This document shows positions 50,901 to 60,593 of a stretch of DNA of 64,000 bases, in pieces. The stretch's first letter is position 1. Each line of letters begins with the position of its first letter. The notes beneath the pieces were generated by a model that searched no databases, was not told the origin of the DNA, and saw only the letters and a list, made by a program, of their open reading frames with translations. The translations under genes and the position numbers were made by a program. Location: positions 1 through 64,000 of the forward strand of contig JAPDOI010000116.1 of the NCBI GenBank assembly GCA_029168955.1, given 5' to 3'. The DNA comes from Aplectana chamaeleonis (Eukaryota; Nematoda; Chromadorea; Rhabditida; Cosmocercidae).

Positions 50901-53485
50901 CGCCTGCAGGCAAGCGTCATGTGCTAAACGCGCGTGACGCGCTTGCGGAGACTATGAATACTCCAGCGGCTAGGGGATCAAGATGGGCCCCAACTTTGGC
51001 GAGCAAGCGAAATCTGTACATGAGATCTACTATCCTAGTAGCAGGAGATAGAGCTAAAATTAATTATAATTAAACGTAATGAAATTGACGAAAAAGTTGT
51101 TACGGCCTCCGCCATAGCGGAGCGGGCGTCACGCGTGTGCCGCGCTGGCGAGTAGTATTAATTGCGCTTAACATTGTAGTAAGCTTCCTCAATCAGTTCC
51201 GACATAATCCAACCCCATGTACAGATTCTGCAGCCATCCTGATTAAAAATGGTTTGAGATTAAGAGTAAGTGTAATCGATGAATATTTCTACAAAGTGAT
51301 AATCACAGTAAATGACAGCATCGAAGTTATAATTAGTGAATTCGAGAAGACGCGATTCCACCGAGACCAGCACGCACGGGATGTTGGTTGAATCCACAGC
51401 GCAGTAGCAGTTCGATTGAGACACGTGACGCGCGCGGCGGAAAACCGCTGCGCACGCGTCCTCGTTGGAGCGCACTAACCGAGCGCCAACTTTTTTTCTC
51501 GTCAGATGCCCCACGGTTATCGTGCTCCAACGACGACGCGCGCGCGGCGGTTTTCCCGCAGCGCCCTCCGCACGCGTTACGTGTGCCAGCCAAACCACAC
51601 TGACGCTGTTGATTCGATCAACATTCCGCAAGTGCTGCTGCGGTGGTAGTGGAGTCAGGGGCTCTCTACACACTGAGGGAGGAGCACAAACGAGATTCAT
51701 TGCTGACGCGGCGCGCGTGGCGGAATTTTTTATCTGATTACCCCATCACTGGAGGGCGCTTGCCACAAGCTCGCGAGATTTCATGACATTTCGTGTGTTT
51801 ATTGATTCTCACATAACTATTTATTTATGTTTCATAATACAGAGCCAAACTGGTTGTCGGCGGCAACGATTCCATCACTACATCTAGAATGGTGCTCGAT
51901 CTTTAATACCCTATTACACTTTCTACAAATACCAAGCGGCACAACTGCACGAGAACATTGAAGAGTTATTTAAATCAGTGTTTAGGATAAGAATATCAGA
52001 GGAACAACCAAGGAACATAAAGAAAAGTCATGTGAGAATGAATAAAAACATGAAAGCCCGTGAAATCTCGTGAGCTTGTGGCAAGCGCGCTCCAGTGATG
52101 GGATAGTAGGATAAAAAATTCCGCCGCGCGCGTCGCGTCAGCAATGAATCTCGTCCGTGCTCCTCCCTCTGTGTGTAGAGAGAACCTGACCCGGGGTAGT
52201 GTAATACAATCGAACCACTACTCCCAAGCAACTCTCCGCTCTTTCGATGGCGGACGAGCCCATTCCATATGATTGGCATCGATGATCTCTAGTATCAAGA
52301 ACATCAGCTGGTTGGGAATTGTAATTCATTAAATGAACAATGACTTCCGTACTCGCCTGCTCAAAATTTTCCATCCTCATATATGTAGTTAAAACACTGA
52401 CTGGAGTGCTTGTTAGCGTTGTTCAACAGTTTTTGTTACCCAAATTAGCATTTATTTGTGCCTGTGAATGTCAACGTGATTTTCTACCTCACCTTGTGAA
52501 AGCAAGGAGGTCAGAGATCGACAGAAAAAAATTGAAAAAATCCAGCCCATATAGTTTTTGATAACCATTCTTATGCATCTTATGCCCGACTGCCGCTTTC
52601 TAAGAATGGAGACCAAAACTAGAAAACTTAATAGTAAAAAACTGCCATTTTACGTCACTTTTTCCAGCGAGCGATTTTTTCTATTCCTCACTTTATGTGA
52701 GTGGCTTTGCTTTTTTCTACTTCATCAGTGGGTCTATTATACCAAACCGCTGAGTTACGTCCCGTAAGAGCAACGCAAATGACACTAGAATTTCCTCAAA
52801 AACCATTTTTTTCGCTATTTGAACAATTGCAATTTTGACGAACAACCAGCGGTTGAAAAACAAATCTGAACAACTCTTGATTGTGTAAGAAACATTCTGT
52901 GGGGGAGCTGAGTTAGAACCGAAAAAAATTTGACGGCGCGACCCCCTCCACAACTTTTCAAGTTTGGTGGCGACCCCTCCCCCTTTTGGAAATTTCCAAA
53001 CATTGCTTGACCCTGCCCTTAACTGAGAAACTTGATAACTCTAAATTTTGGTCGGTGTCTTACTTCGTTATCTTCATAGCCTTTCAACCGTTTGTGAACC
53101 AAACCAGTTTTTATGGTTTTCTCAACAGCTTTTTTTCCGTTGCGACACCTACCTTTAACAACACATCAGAATAAGGTTACCGGAAAAACCCTAGTCTTTC
53201 TCATTCCCAATAGTGTTTGCAGATGGCTTGGGCAGCAACTTCAAAACTGGGATGTGCGGTTTCAACTAGGGAAACCTGCGGAAACAACTGGGTTAATGCC
53301 TGTATTTACAGTCCGGGGTAAGTTTGTTTCTACATTTCGGTTTCCGTATATCATGAAAATCACCCAAATTATTTTAATCCAGTGGGAACCAAGCCGAGCA
53401 GGTCATATATATTGTTGGAACTCCGTGCACCCGTTGCCCTACCGGAAGCTTCTGCAATATCAATCAACTCTGTGAGATTCTGTAG
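41962..53485 (+). CDS. Secreted two-domain CAP protein (ASP/VAL type, SCP/TAPS family), about ten exons
   Basis: Exons: E1 41962-42003 (MWRFKFLKPLVLLA); E2 42059-42232 (ends the signal peptide, then ALKAHNDLRLKVASGK); E3 45527-46011 (AYSCDLEEMAKKFVEGC to YYKTLNVGCYQWKC); E4 46121-46374 (VVYPTGARKVC to a Thr/Pro-rich linker TTTTTAPGATTTTPAPRATT); E5 from 46536 (KALDMHNYRRFAA), end uncertain; E6 48850-48999 (QYDCDLEKTAEASVARC); E7 49060-49164 (AIKHWWSQVRL to ISFMTR); E8 53223-53317 (MAWAATSKLGCAVST); E9 53383-53485 (IYIVGTPCTRCPTGSFCN, stop TAG). With an E5 donor at 46631 the phases close to 500 residues; splitting E3 makes ten exons. Motifs shared with hookworm ASPs: HN near each domain start, CDLE, WW, MAW..T.KLGC and Cys-rich ends. 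It should be exported; ASPs are abundant hookworm secretions, exact role open. Domain 2 lacks about 25 residues between HN and CDLE, so it may be damaged. Confidence 0.82.
42515..42750. repeat. Dispersed 125-bp unit, copies 2 and 3, in intron 2 of the ASP gene
   Basis: Copy 2 (42515-42635) is close to 40240-40370. Copy 3 (42655-42750) keeps GTCTGACGCATGGGCCAGGC and CAGCCCCATCCA but has lost the middle. Confidence 0.7.
42751..44509. other. Rest of intron 2, first part; no element recognised
   Basis: Several short frames overlap on opposite strands (for example 43111-43326, 43583-43846, 44159-44398) without motifs. None has splice sites that would extend the ASP gene in phase. Confidence 0.4.
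44510..44650. repeat. Near-perfect GC-rich foldback of about 140 bp, copy 2
   Basis: It is the second copy of 23504-23645: GGGGCTGAGCAGAGTGCCAC, CGCGGCGCGGCGCGG, then ATAGATCGCGGCGATCTAT at the centre and the inverse arm. It lies in intron 2 of the ASP gene. Confidence 0.9.
44690..45010. repeat. Imperfect repeat of GGGACTCAGTCGG-like words
   Basis: The words TATCGACCGGG (three times, with variants), GTCGGACTCAG, GGGACTCAGTCGG and GTCGGACTTAGTCGG recur over about 320 bp. It is a decayed tandem or an internally repetitive element in intron 2. Confidence 0.5.
45011..45526. other. Intron 2, last part
   Basis: A lone TTAA-type right end (CCCCTGCCTTTAAGG) is at about 45213-45227 with no visible left end. 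The acceptor TTTTCAG precedes E3 at 45527. Confidence 0.5.
47172..47323. repeat. Foldback of about 150 bp in the ASP gene intron
   Basis: TAACGTCGGCATGGATCGTG and ACTTCGCGTTCACTGTTGAA at the left pair with TTCAACAGTGAACGCGAAGT and CATGCCGATGTTA at the right, with few mismatches. Confidence 0.85.
47870..48091. repeat. Foldback of about 220 bp in the ASP gene intron
   Basis: AAAATTATTGCGGAAGTGT and CTCCAAACGACTGCAAAAG at the left pair with CTTTTGCAGTCGTTTGGAG-like and ACACTTCCGCAAAAATTT at the right. Adjacent to the next element. Confidence 0.8.
48092..48403. repeat. TA-ended element of about 312 bp in the ASP gene intron
   Basis: TAAGGCAGCGTCCATAGCAG and ACG at the left pair with CGTCTGCTATGGACGGAGCC and TA at the right. 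An inner palindrome CATGCGCCAGCGTTTGAGCG/CTGGCGCATG lies at 48320-48349. It abuts the foldback at 47870-48091. Confidence 0.8.
49299..49600 (-). repeat. TTAA-type element, core III, truncated (ASP gene intron 7)
   Basis: It begins CTAAAGGCAGTGTTCACGAT. The core (CCACAAACCATTTTATTGTC-like, GGACCCGTCTCTTGCGATTC, CTCTGTTGCTCCGTTC) matches 61082-61580 in the opposite orientation. No right end is seen. Confidence 0.7.
49690..49905. repeat. AT-rich tandem array, about four units of 50-55 bp
   Basis: Units read GAATAATATTCGAAATTCGA, then ATATTTCG and an AAA-rich spacer. The string is also self-complementary (TTCGAAATTCGAATATTCG words). It lies in the 4-kb intron of the ASP gene. Confidence 0.75.
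50388..50625. repeat. Partial copy of the CCATTGGTATAC element
   Basis: GTCAATGGTATACATTGTCG begins a stretch rich in GCGACA/TGTCGC words (GCGACAGTC, GTGTCCGTCGCAGCGACGTG, GTCGCTGTGCAGC). The right TIR is missing. Related to 40370-41001. Confidence 0.55.
50674..50727. repeat. Short perfect hairpin
   Basis: CCTTACGCCCTTTTC pairs with GAAAGGGCGTAAGG around a loop of about 26 bp (ATACCGCGGCGGCGAAAGCA). Confidence 0.75.
51424..51590. repeat. GC-rich foldback in the ASP gene intron
   Basis: CGTGACGCGCGCGGCGGAAA and GGAGCGCACTAACCG at the left pair with CGCGCGCGGCGGTTTTCC and GCACGCGTTACGTG at the right. The arms are about 55 bp. Confidence 0.65.
51655..52193. repeat. Element of about 540 bp with inverted repeats of about 130 bp
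   Basis: The left arm runs GGGGCTCTCTACACACTGAG, GAGCACAAACGAGATTCATT, GCTGACGCGGCGCGCG, TGGAGGGCGCTTGCCACAAG. The right arm is the inverse. The outermost string is shared with the small element at 11276-11420. It lies in the last long intron of the ASP gene. Confidence 0.8.
52230..53157 (+). repeat. TTAA-type element, core II, interrupted by a nested insertion
   Basis: The left part (52230-52490) follows core II: TTTCGATGGCGGACGAGC, TATCAAGAACATCAGCTGG, TGACTGGAGTGCTTGTTAGC. The right end (about 53030-53157) is again core II: GATAACTCTAAATTTT-like to GTTGCGACACCTACCTTTAA. Between them lies unrelated sequence with its own end CCCTGCCCTTAAC at about 53012. Confidence 0.6.
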
Positions 53486-53560
53486 GTCGCTCTCACGCCT
53501 TAATAACCCGATGGTTCATCTTCAGTGACGAGTTCTCCAGAATTCATTGACAAGCATTTG

Positions 53561-53566
53561 AATAAA
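53561..53566 (+). terminator. Poly(A) signal AATAAA of the ASP gene
   Basis: AATAAA lies 76 bp past the TAG stop at 53483-53485. It is the only canonical signal before the next element. Confidence 0.65.
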
Positions 53567-53725
53567 GAGATTTGCAAAGTTTGTTTTTTACGGCAACTTC
53601 ATTCTAGTACCATCATGTTGAAATAATATACTGACCAACTGGCAATACCCACTTCGAGTGCCACCTCCGCAAGGTGGAGATTTGACATTTTTTCGCTTTC
53701 AACTGGAATTTCCGATAATATCCAG

Positions 53726-53902
53726 ATGGTCGCTTCCCAGCAGAACTTGGAGGCACTCTTGGAGCGTCTTGAGAAAGGCGATCTGGAGCTTGCCACACGC
53801 TCTGTATCCGTATCTAGCTCACGCTGCGCAAGCCACGACTCTAATCCCAAGAAAAACCCTATAGGACACCGGTTCAAAAAAATTTCAAGATCTACTCAAT
53901 AG
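53726..53902 (+). CDS. Short open frame, 58 codons, unassigned
   Basis: It reads MVASQQNLEALLERLEKGDL, then ELATRSVSVSSSR, and ends at TAG. An AG acceptor-like site (TATCCAG) abuts the ATG. The first 30 residues resemble in style the N terminus of cyclase-associated proteins (LVERLE), but this is a weak impression from memory. It could be a decayed exon or chance. It lies 240 bp after the ASP gene. Confidence 0.2.
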   Translation: MVASQQNLEALLERLEKGDLELATRSVSVSSSRCASHDSNPKKNPIGHRFKKISRSTQ

Positions 53903-53988
53903 AGAACAAATTGAATTCTCTGAAGCTGGCCATTCTCGACCCCTGATGCAATCTCGACGGAAATGTTCGCAAGCGCCTAAGCCAGTCT

Positions 53989-54462
53989 TTATAGGCAGTG
54001 TTCACGAAGAGAAAATTGCACGTTTCTTTTGGTTAAAACGTAAGCTTTGGGTACCTCTAAGAAGATTGAGAACGGAAGTGCGACTAAAAATGGCCGGTGA
54101 GTAGGTGAAAATCTCGTGGGCCAGCCAACCCATTGGGCCACTCCGCCCACGTTCTATAACAGTTGCCCCGAATTCGTGGCTAGATGAGCGATGGTTTCCG
54201 ATCGAAAGCCCCGTTCTTCCCTTCATTCTCAACTTCTCTATTTACTCAGGTCAGCTCGCACACATCGGCTGCAAAAAACGGGAGTTACAAGCCTCGGACA
54301 ACTCGTCCACCATGTTTCCTTAGCTCAATTTTTCAGGGACGATAACTTCGTTCCCAGAAGATCGTATACGATTTCGGAGACATGTTTGAAATCAGCATGG
54401 TACCGTTCTCAAGATAGGTTGGAAAACAGAAAAACGATTTTTATCGCGGACACTGCCTTTAA
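53989..54462 (+). repeat. TTAA-type element, core I (plus orientation)
   Basis: It starts TTATAGGCAGTGTTCACGAA and ends GCGGACACTGCCTTTAA. The right half is the common core I block; the left half has its own sequence. Confidence 0.8.
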
Positions 54463-54592
54463 GACCCATTTCTTGAACTGGTTCTTCCCAATTTCTTGGT
54501 CGTTGCAGCATAACGTGAATGTGAAGTAATTGTTTTGGCCGATGATCTCAAAGTTCAAGAATATTATAGAGACTAGCCAAATCTAATAATCC

Positions 54593-55086
54593 TTAAAGGC
54601 AGTGTTCACGATAAAAAATGTATTTCAGTTCCCTCTAGGATAGGGTAGTGGAGGGGCACACTGTAACGTTGACGTTGAAAGAACGCATGAAAACGAGCCA
54701 GGAGAAGCTCCAAAAAGCCCGAATTCGCCACTTCGACCACAAGGCAAACACCAAAAGCGCAACACACGCCCACCGACGTGAACAAATGAATGCTCGAGGT
54801 CGTGAGTTGAGCGATGATTTTCAATCATTAGCCCCGTTCTTCCCTTCATTCTCAGCTTCTCTCTTTACTCAGGTCAGCTCGCATACATCGGCTGCAAAAG
54901 ACGGAAATTACAAGCCTCGAACAACTCGTCCACCATGTTTCCTTAGCTCAATTTTTGAGGGACCATAACTCCGTTCCCAGAAGGTCTTGTACGATTTCAG
55001 AGACATCGTTGGAATCAGCATGCGAGCCGTTTTCAAGACAGGCGGAATAACAGAGAAACGATTTTTATCGGGAATACTGCCTTTAA
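54593..55086 (+). repeat. TTAA-type element, core I (plus orientation, full copy)
   Basis: It begins TTAAAGGCAGTGTTCACGAT and ends GGGAATACTGCCTTTAA. It is the closest relative of 936-1429 in the opposite orientation. Its last TTAA is the first TTAA of the next element. Confidence 0.9.
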
Positions 55087-55536
55087 GAGCAGTGTTCACG
55101 ATGAATATCGCACTCGAGTTCGACCCAAAAATGGGATTTCTGGTCGTGAGGTAACTAATAGTGAAATTTTAGCGAAGAAAAACGTCCAGAATAAGTGAAA
55201 ATGACGGTTTTTTAAATTCAGGGTGTGGACGAGAATCATGGGCCCTGCTGATTTCGGCAGGCGCGCGCTAATTGCGAAATCTGCGCGAATCAATCATGCT
55301 ATTCGCGGCAGAGTTGCTTGGCAATTTGCCATCTAAACGTGTGCGGCGCCACAAGCTCGTCCGATTGGAGGCGGAACGGGATAGGTAGGCGCACCGGGAT
55401 AGCTTTCAAAGCCGTTTTTATTGATTTCTGGCCAGTTTTCGTTGCTTTTTTCGACCCTATCCTCTCCAGCTTCTGCCAACTTAGTGTGTCCCACTGAGAC
55501 CTCGAGAACGAGATTTATCGTGAACACTGCCTTTAA
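55083..55536. repeat. TTAA-type element with a private core, abutting the previous copy
   Basis: It begins TTAAGAGCAGTGTTCACGAT and ends TTATCGTGAACACTGCCTTT with AA. The 450-bp core is not seen elsewhere in the window. Confidence 0.8.
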
Positions 55537-56330
55537 GGCCCAGGTGGATTTCTTTAGATGAGGACTGAACTAGTCCAGCATATCCTTCAAGGCTAGCTTT
55601 TGTTCCTTGAACAAACGCGAAGCATCTCTGGAAACGACGTGACACGAAATCTACCACGTTTGGCTCTAAACCAAGTTATTGTTAAGAAACACTTTCGTTA
55701 CCAACACTGCCAATTTCGCCCCTCTTCCCTCGAAGGAAGCGATGATACCGCACTTTGCCTCCGAAAATTCTTCACCTGCAGTTCCTAATCACATGTATCT
55801 ATTGTGATGTGCTGCGGCATGTCATCACACGCGTACACTATTCACTGCCACCACTCAGCGGGATATCACATACGCATCAGATTGCGTCATCCTCATCGCG
55901 TCTGAAATTAGCCGTGATGCCATGCTGAGGCGGGTGGCTGTGCGGTCTACAGTAAAGAGCAGTTGTGAATTCATTATGCCAGGTCCGCGTAGGAACAAAG
56001 GAATGCCGACCTCACGGCGAATTAAGCATGCCACCTCAGGAATATCTGAACGGATTGGCGGCATCCATTTGAGGACCACATTAGAATAGCTGATTGGAAA
56101 GAAGGTTTGAAAAAAATACACTAGATCAGTTGAAGAAGTGCGCCTATGGGGTCAGAGTTTTCTGTCTTGCCATCACCTGCCACAATTTGTCCCAAAGCCT
56201 TATCAGGGGGGTAGTTTTGTACGGCCCAACCGTTCTGACAGTGTTGAAAGGTCTATGTTCTAAGCTGCAACCGAGATCTTCGAGCCGGGTTACAGAAAAG
56301 TGTATTAGAAAAATTTTTCAGAGGAGCCTA
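55537..56330. other. No gene recognised
   Basis: The stretch 55855-56121 is open on the minus strand for 88 codons and partly open on the plus strand (DAMLRRVAVRS). I cannot assign either to a family. A degenerate retroelement fragment is possible. Confidence 0.35.
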
Positions 56331-56430
56331 GAAACTTTGTGCTGGGGTTTAATCGAGGTCCTGAACACGAAATTGAGGTCAATCGGTCAATTTTCGGAAA
56401 TCTTGTGTGAAGTACGTTACACAACTACAT
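56331..56430. repeat. Dispersed GGTGCTGAACACGAATCTGA-like motif with flank
   Basis: TGGGGTTTAATCGAGGTCCT, then GAACACGAAATTGAGG and CAATTTTCGGAAAT, parallels 6117-6180 (GGGGGTTATTTGGGGTGCTG, CATTCATCGATTTTCCGAAG). Confidence 0.55.
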
Positions 56431-56770
56431 AGTTTACAGCTGTGCAGCGCTGTATATACTGCGCAGCGATCTGGAAATCACATTCCGGACCTTCCTGTTC
56501 AATTATTAACCCCAGCAAGCGTTATGTAGTTCGATAGCCTCCCTCACCTAGATACCGAATAACTTTCCAAAACTGAGAAAAAAATTATTTCGAAGAAATT
56601 TATCGAAAAAGGACGCTGGTAACGTTTCTCTCTAGCTTTCTGACCAAATTCTGCAGACGGTTTTGTAGGCTGTAGGGGAAGCATTACTTAGGGCGAATAT
56701 TGTAGAAATAGAGGTGAAAAGATTTCTTTGGGATTTTTTTTTCAAAGCTTGACAGAAGTTTCACACACCG

Positions 56771-57660
56771 TCTCAGAGAGTCGGGGGGTCCTATTCGGCC
56801 ACGGTAAGCTTTCAATTCGACTACAAAGCGGTTGGACGACGATACGATCACGTACTTTCGTGCGCCACGTCGTCCAAGTGAGAAGCACGTGCCGCCAATC
56901 ATAGCCGTTTCACTAGGCCACAATACGCTTTTGATTCAACTATGATGAGTTTGGACGACGAAGAGCCACAATGCCCTCGATTGAACACGTTGATCGATCG
57001 CTTCAGAACTGACCCGGCGCATATCAGCCGCACAGCACGTATAAAAAGGGCCCCACCCCATAGAGAGCGCAGTCGGCCTTTCGGGTCGTTCTTAGAAGGT
57101 GACTTCAAGTCACTTTCTGGACGATTTATGACCGCTGAGGGGTCTCCCTCACCGTCCTCAGCGAAGGGAGCTCCCTCGCTGTCGAGCGTGGCGAGGTTGA
57201 CGACCCTATCGCGGACTGCTGTGGGGGGGGATGATCCCATGCTGCGGGCCGTGACTTGGACCGTATCCTTGTGGGGGGAGACCCGCTCCCATAGAAGGGG
57301 TGGGAGCTCGCCTCCAGCGCCACGTGCTTCTATTATAGGACGACGTGCTGCTGCGTGGGAAACGGGGGCGCAGCAAGGGTTTCGTCTCTCTGCGCCACGT
57401 GGTCCTATCGAGCAGGACACGTGCTGCAGCGTGGGAAATAGGACGCGGCAAAAGTTTTGCCGCGCTACGCCGCGTACTGCCATCGAACAGGCTACGTGCT
57501 GCCCCGTGGGAAGTGGGGTTGCGGCAAGAGTTTTGTCTCTCTGCGCCACGTAGTCCTATCGAACAGATGGGGTGCTCTTCGGAGCAGCCCGTGCTGCTGC
57601 GAAAGTTCTTTTCAACTCGACTAGGTACCCGATTAGAGAGCCTCCCCGACTCTCTGAGGT
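56771..57660. repeat. Element of about 890 bp with ends CTCAGAGAGTCGGGG
   Basis: CTCAGAGAGTCGGGG at the left is exactly inverted at the right (CCCCGACTCTCTGAG). The interior has a tandem array (57340-57567) and a duplicated block (CGACTACAAAGCGGTTGGAC near 56818 and its relative near 56936). Long open frames on both strands (216 and 203 codons) exist because of the GC-rich array. They show no known domain and are not called as genes. Confidence 0.7.
57340..57567. repeat. Tandem array, three units of about 75 bp
   Basis: Each unit reads ACGTGCTGCNGCGTGGGAA, then GCGGCAAGNGTTTCGTCTCT or close variants, then CTGCGCCACGTGGTCCTATC and GANCAG. A fourth partial unit follows to about 57605. Confidence 0.8.
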
Positions 57661-58189
57661 ATATTGAATCTATGCTACCTGATAAATAAGAGGTTATTTT
57701 TAAAAGACGTATTGTATCGGTTTCCATGTATAGTTTGGATCCTTCTTTTTCAAAGAATCTTTTCCGCTACCACCCGCTGCCTTTAGCATACTCAATCTCC
57801 TGTCTGCTACCAGCTAAACATTTTCCAGATTTTACACTCGGTTTTTTGCCATTTCTTTCAACTGTGAGAAACTCTCAACAACAATACGAAGCAGCTATTC
57901 TGTCACAGTCCGCACTGTTCCAGCACATCCCTCCCTCGTTGGGAGTTTTTCGCACCCATGTATAATAGAACCGGGGAGACTAGGTGCCGTCTGTGGCTGG
58001 CTTTATGAGCTATTCTCAGTTGCGGCGAAGAGGGGCATTGTGGGTTCCGATGAGAAGACAAAGGCTTGTTCCCGGATCCATAAATCGGCACCGCTACTGG
58101 TTACACTGGACAATGGACAATCCTCGCAACAAAAAACGACTGTTCGCGGCTGAATTTGTGCACCTGTTCACACCACGTGGACACTTTGC
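57661..58189. other. No gene recognised
   Basis: Frames at 57726-57965 and 57984-58361 have no motif, and the second runs into the next foldback. Nothing else seen. Confidence 0.4.
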
Positions 58190-58765
58190 TGTCATTTTTG
58201 GAAAAAAAAGCAAACATTACGAATTCAAAAAATTTAGCTTCCTGGCAAAAGTAACGAACGATTCGGTAATGGTGAGAAAAAAGTTTCAAAAAAATCTTGA
58301 AATATCTTCAAAAATTATTTGGCGTAAAAGGGCCTGGAAAAATAAAATAGCTAGGAAATGAAGTGAAACAACCAGAAATGCAATTTCATGGTTGATCATT
58401 TCACAAGATTATCCGTTAAACTTATCAAAACGAAATCAAGCACGTTATGTAATGGAGTTCACCTAGCTTGACCTATGCTGCTTTCCTTATTACAGCTTTA
58501 AAAAATGGCTTAATATTTCAGTTGCGCGCTTGATTTCGTTTTGATAAGTTTAACGGAGAATCTCGTGAAATGATCAACCACCAAATCGCATTTTAGGTTA
58601 TTTCACTTCATTTCCTAGCTTTTTTATTTTTTCACGCTTTTTCACGCCAAATCATTTTTTAAGATATTTCAAGAAATTTTTGAAACTTTTTTTTCACCAT
58701 CACCAAATTGTTACTTTTGCCAGGAAGCTAGATTTTCAGAAATTTCACACATTTTTCCCGAAGGC
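58190..58765. repeat. Foldback of about 575 bp
   Basis: The arms, about 245 bp each, pair around a centre near 58485: AAACTTATCAAAACGAAATC and AAGC at 58418-58441, inverse at 58529-58552. They extend outwards through TTTCCTAGC-like and GCTTCCTGGCAAAAGTAAC (58229), inverse at about 58720. The arms have diverged at many positions. Confidence 0.8.
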
Positions 58766-58889
58766 CCCCTTTCTGACTTCAATTTTGCTCAGAAATTTCC
58801 ATTTTGGAATGATGAAACGTCTAACAGACGATATTGTCGTATGAGTACAATTTTTGAAACTTATGACCCAAAACCATGAGAAAAACTAC

Positions 58890-59165
58890 TCATTCCCGCA
58901 TTTTGTTCAACATGTGAGAACTCGATACCATTGATCATTAATATTTGATCTTGCATGATGAGAAAATTTCTCAAAAAAGTGAAAGTGAACAATAAAAAAT
59001 CATTGCGGCATTTTGTGCAACAGGCGAAAAAAATCAATATTATTGATTGGTATTTATCGATAATGGCTGATGAGCGAAATTGCCCAGCCAATAAAACCAA
59101 TCCGTTCAGCAATCACTACTCCTGGCCGCATTTTGTGGAAAAAGCGCGAAAATCGATAATATTGG
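58890..59165. repeat. Tandem array, three diverged units of about 115 bp
   Basis: Units carry CGCATTTTGTTCAACATGTG, GGCATTTTGTGCAACAGGCG and CGCATTTTGTGGAAAAAGCG at about 58898, 59008 and 59132, each followed by a TCGATA-rich stretch. Confidence 0.6.
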
Positions 59166-60085
59166 TTATCGATCGATGACGTGTCATGAGTACGAATTCT
59201 GACAAGTTCAGTACTTACCTCCGACGACCTGTGTTGATTGGCTGCAGATTCACCCACACACCCCGGTCTCCACAGTCGTAGCAGAAAGAAGCAGTTTTCG
59301 TGCTCCACGGCTGTTTTGGTATGTGAGGTGCCCTTCAAAGTTAAGGTATCAAGTTCAAATTGGAATAGGAGCGACCTGCATCCATTTCCAGCCTCCTGTC
59401 CAAAAATGAGCTCCCTAGCTCAATTTTAAGTGTACCCGCAAGATCGTGAACGCCGTCTGAAAAAAAAGGAGATTAGCAAGAAAAACGCGCGGTCTTTCAC
59501 TTTTTACTCGAAAACCAGTCAACAAATTCAAGCCATTTTTGGATTACTATGACTCAGCAATTTTAATTTAGCATTTCAACAATCACTGCAGGTTCTGTGC
59601 ACTGTAAGGAAACCGCTTTCCTGTCCTGATGATGTATTAATGCATAGATGGTATTTCGCAGCGACATACCCTAATGAGAATTCTATACGAGGAATACCCA
59701 GCAGTTAGCCAATCACAGCGACTATTCACGGATAATTGCCCCCCATAGAACAATCATTGTTGTCAGAAAAATGTCACAATGTCATCCACACGGAACCAGT
59801 CTCCTAATTACCGTAATCGAAACATCGCCGACATGGTCATGGTCAGATACATCCAAAAAACATTGCGCAATTATAGCAATTACCCAACACTATTTTAGAG
59901 GACCAGTACACTTATAAAAGCTGTACTCAGGAGAGGTTAGCAAGAGAGCTCTCTATATACTTGTTTCCATATTTGAGCACATCTGGGTTACGAATGCAAC
60001 CGTGGGTTAGATATATCATTCGTAGTAGAGGAGAGGGTGCGCTAAGCTTATTTACTCACCCTAGGTGGACTTCTACCTTTTGGAA
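59166..60085. other. No gene recognised
   Basis: A TATAAAAG string at 59912 has no plausible start codon or exon after it. Otherwise nothing is seen in 920 bp. Confidence 0.4.
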
Positions 60086-60578
60086 TTAAAGGCAGAGTCC
60101 AACCTCAAAATCGCTTTTTTCTGTTTTCTCTGCTCATCGTGAAAACTTTGCCACGCTGATTCTAATGATGTCTCTGGAATGGTGCAAGACCTCCCCCCCT
60201 AGAAACGAAGTTATGGCCCCTCGCCAATCGAGCGGCGAAAGCATAGTGGACGAGTTGCCCGAGGCTTGTAACTTCCGTCATTTGCAACCGATGTATGCGA
60301 GCCGATATGAATAAAGAGAGAGGCTGAGAATGAAGGGAGGAACGGGGCTATTGATCGGAAACTATCGCTCATTTTGCCACTGTTGAGCTCGAAAAATCGT
60401 AAAAGGGGCGTGCCAAAGTGGCTTCCCGAAGTTGGCGCCCCAGGGTGGGTTTCTTCTGTATCTCGCTTTTTCGGAGGAATTGAGAGCTCGCACTTGGCAG
60501 GTGCTATATATGGTGGGTCTACTTCACAATTATGAGGAAATCTCAGATGTCGTCGCTGAGCTTGGACTGTGTCTTTAA
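60086..60578 (-). repeat. TTAA-type element, core I (minus orientation, diverged ends)
   Basis: It begins TTAAAGGCAGAGTCCAACCT and ends GGACTGTGTCTTTAA. The core I block is present on the minus strand (60200-60370). Confidence 0.8.
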
Positions 60579-60593
60579 GAGTCGGGGTGATAC

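Noticed and set aside
56899..57553. Opposed 216- and 203-codon frames as genes
   Set aside because: They overlap almost completely on opposite strands over a GC-rich tandem array and show no domain.
59905..59925. TATAAAAG at 59912 as a promoter
   Set aside because: No start codon with a signal peptide or splice donor follows within a reasonable distance on the plus strand.
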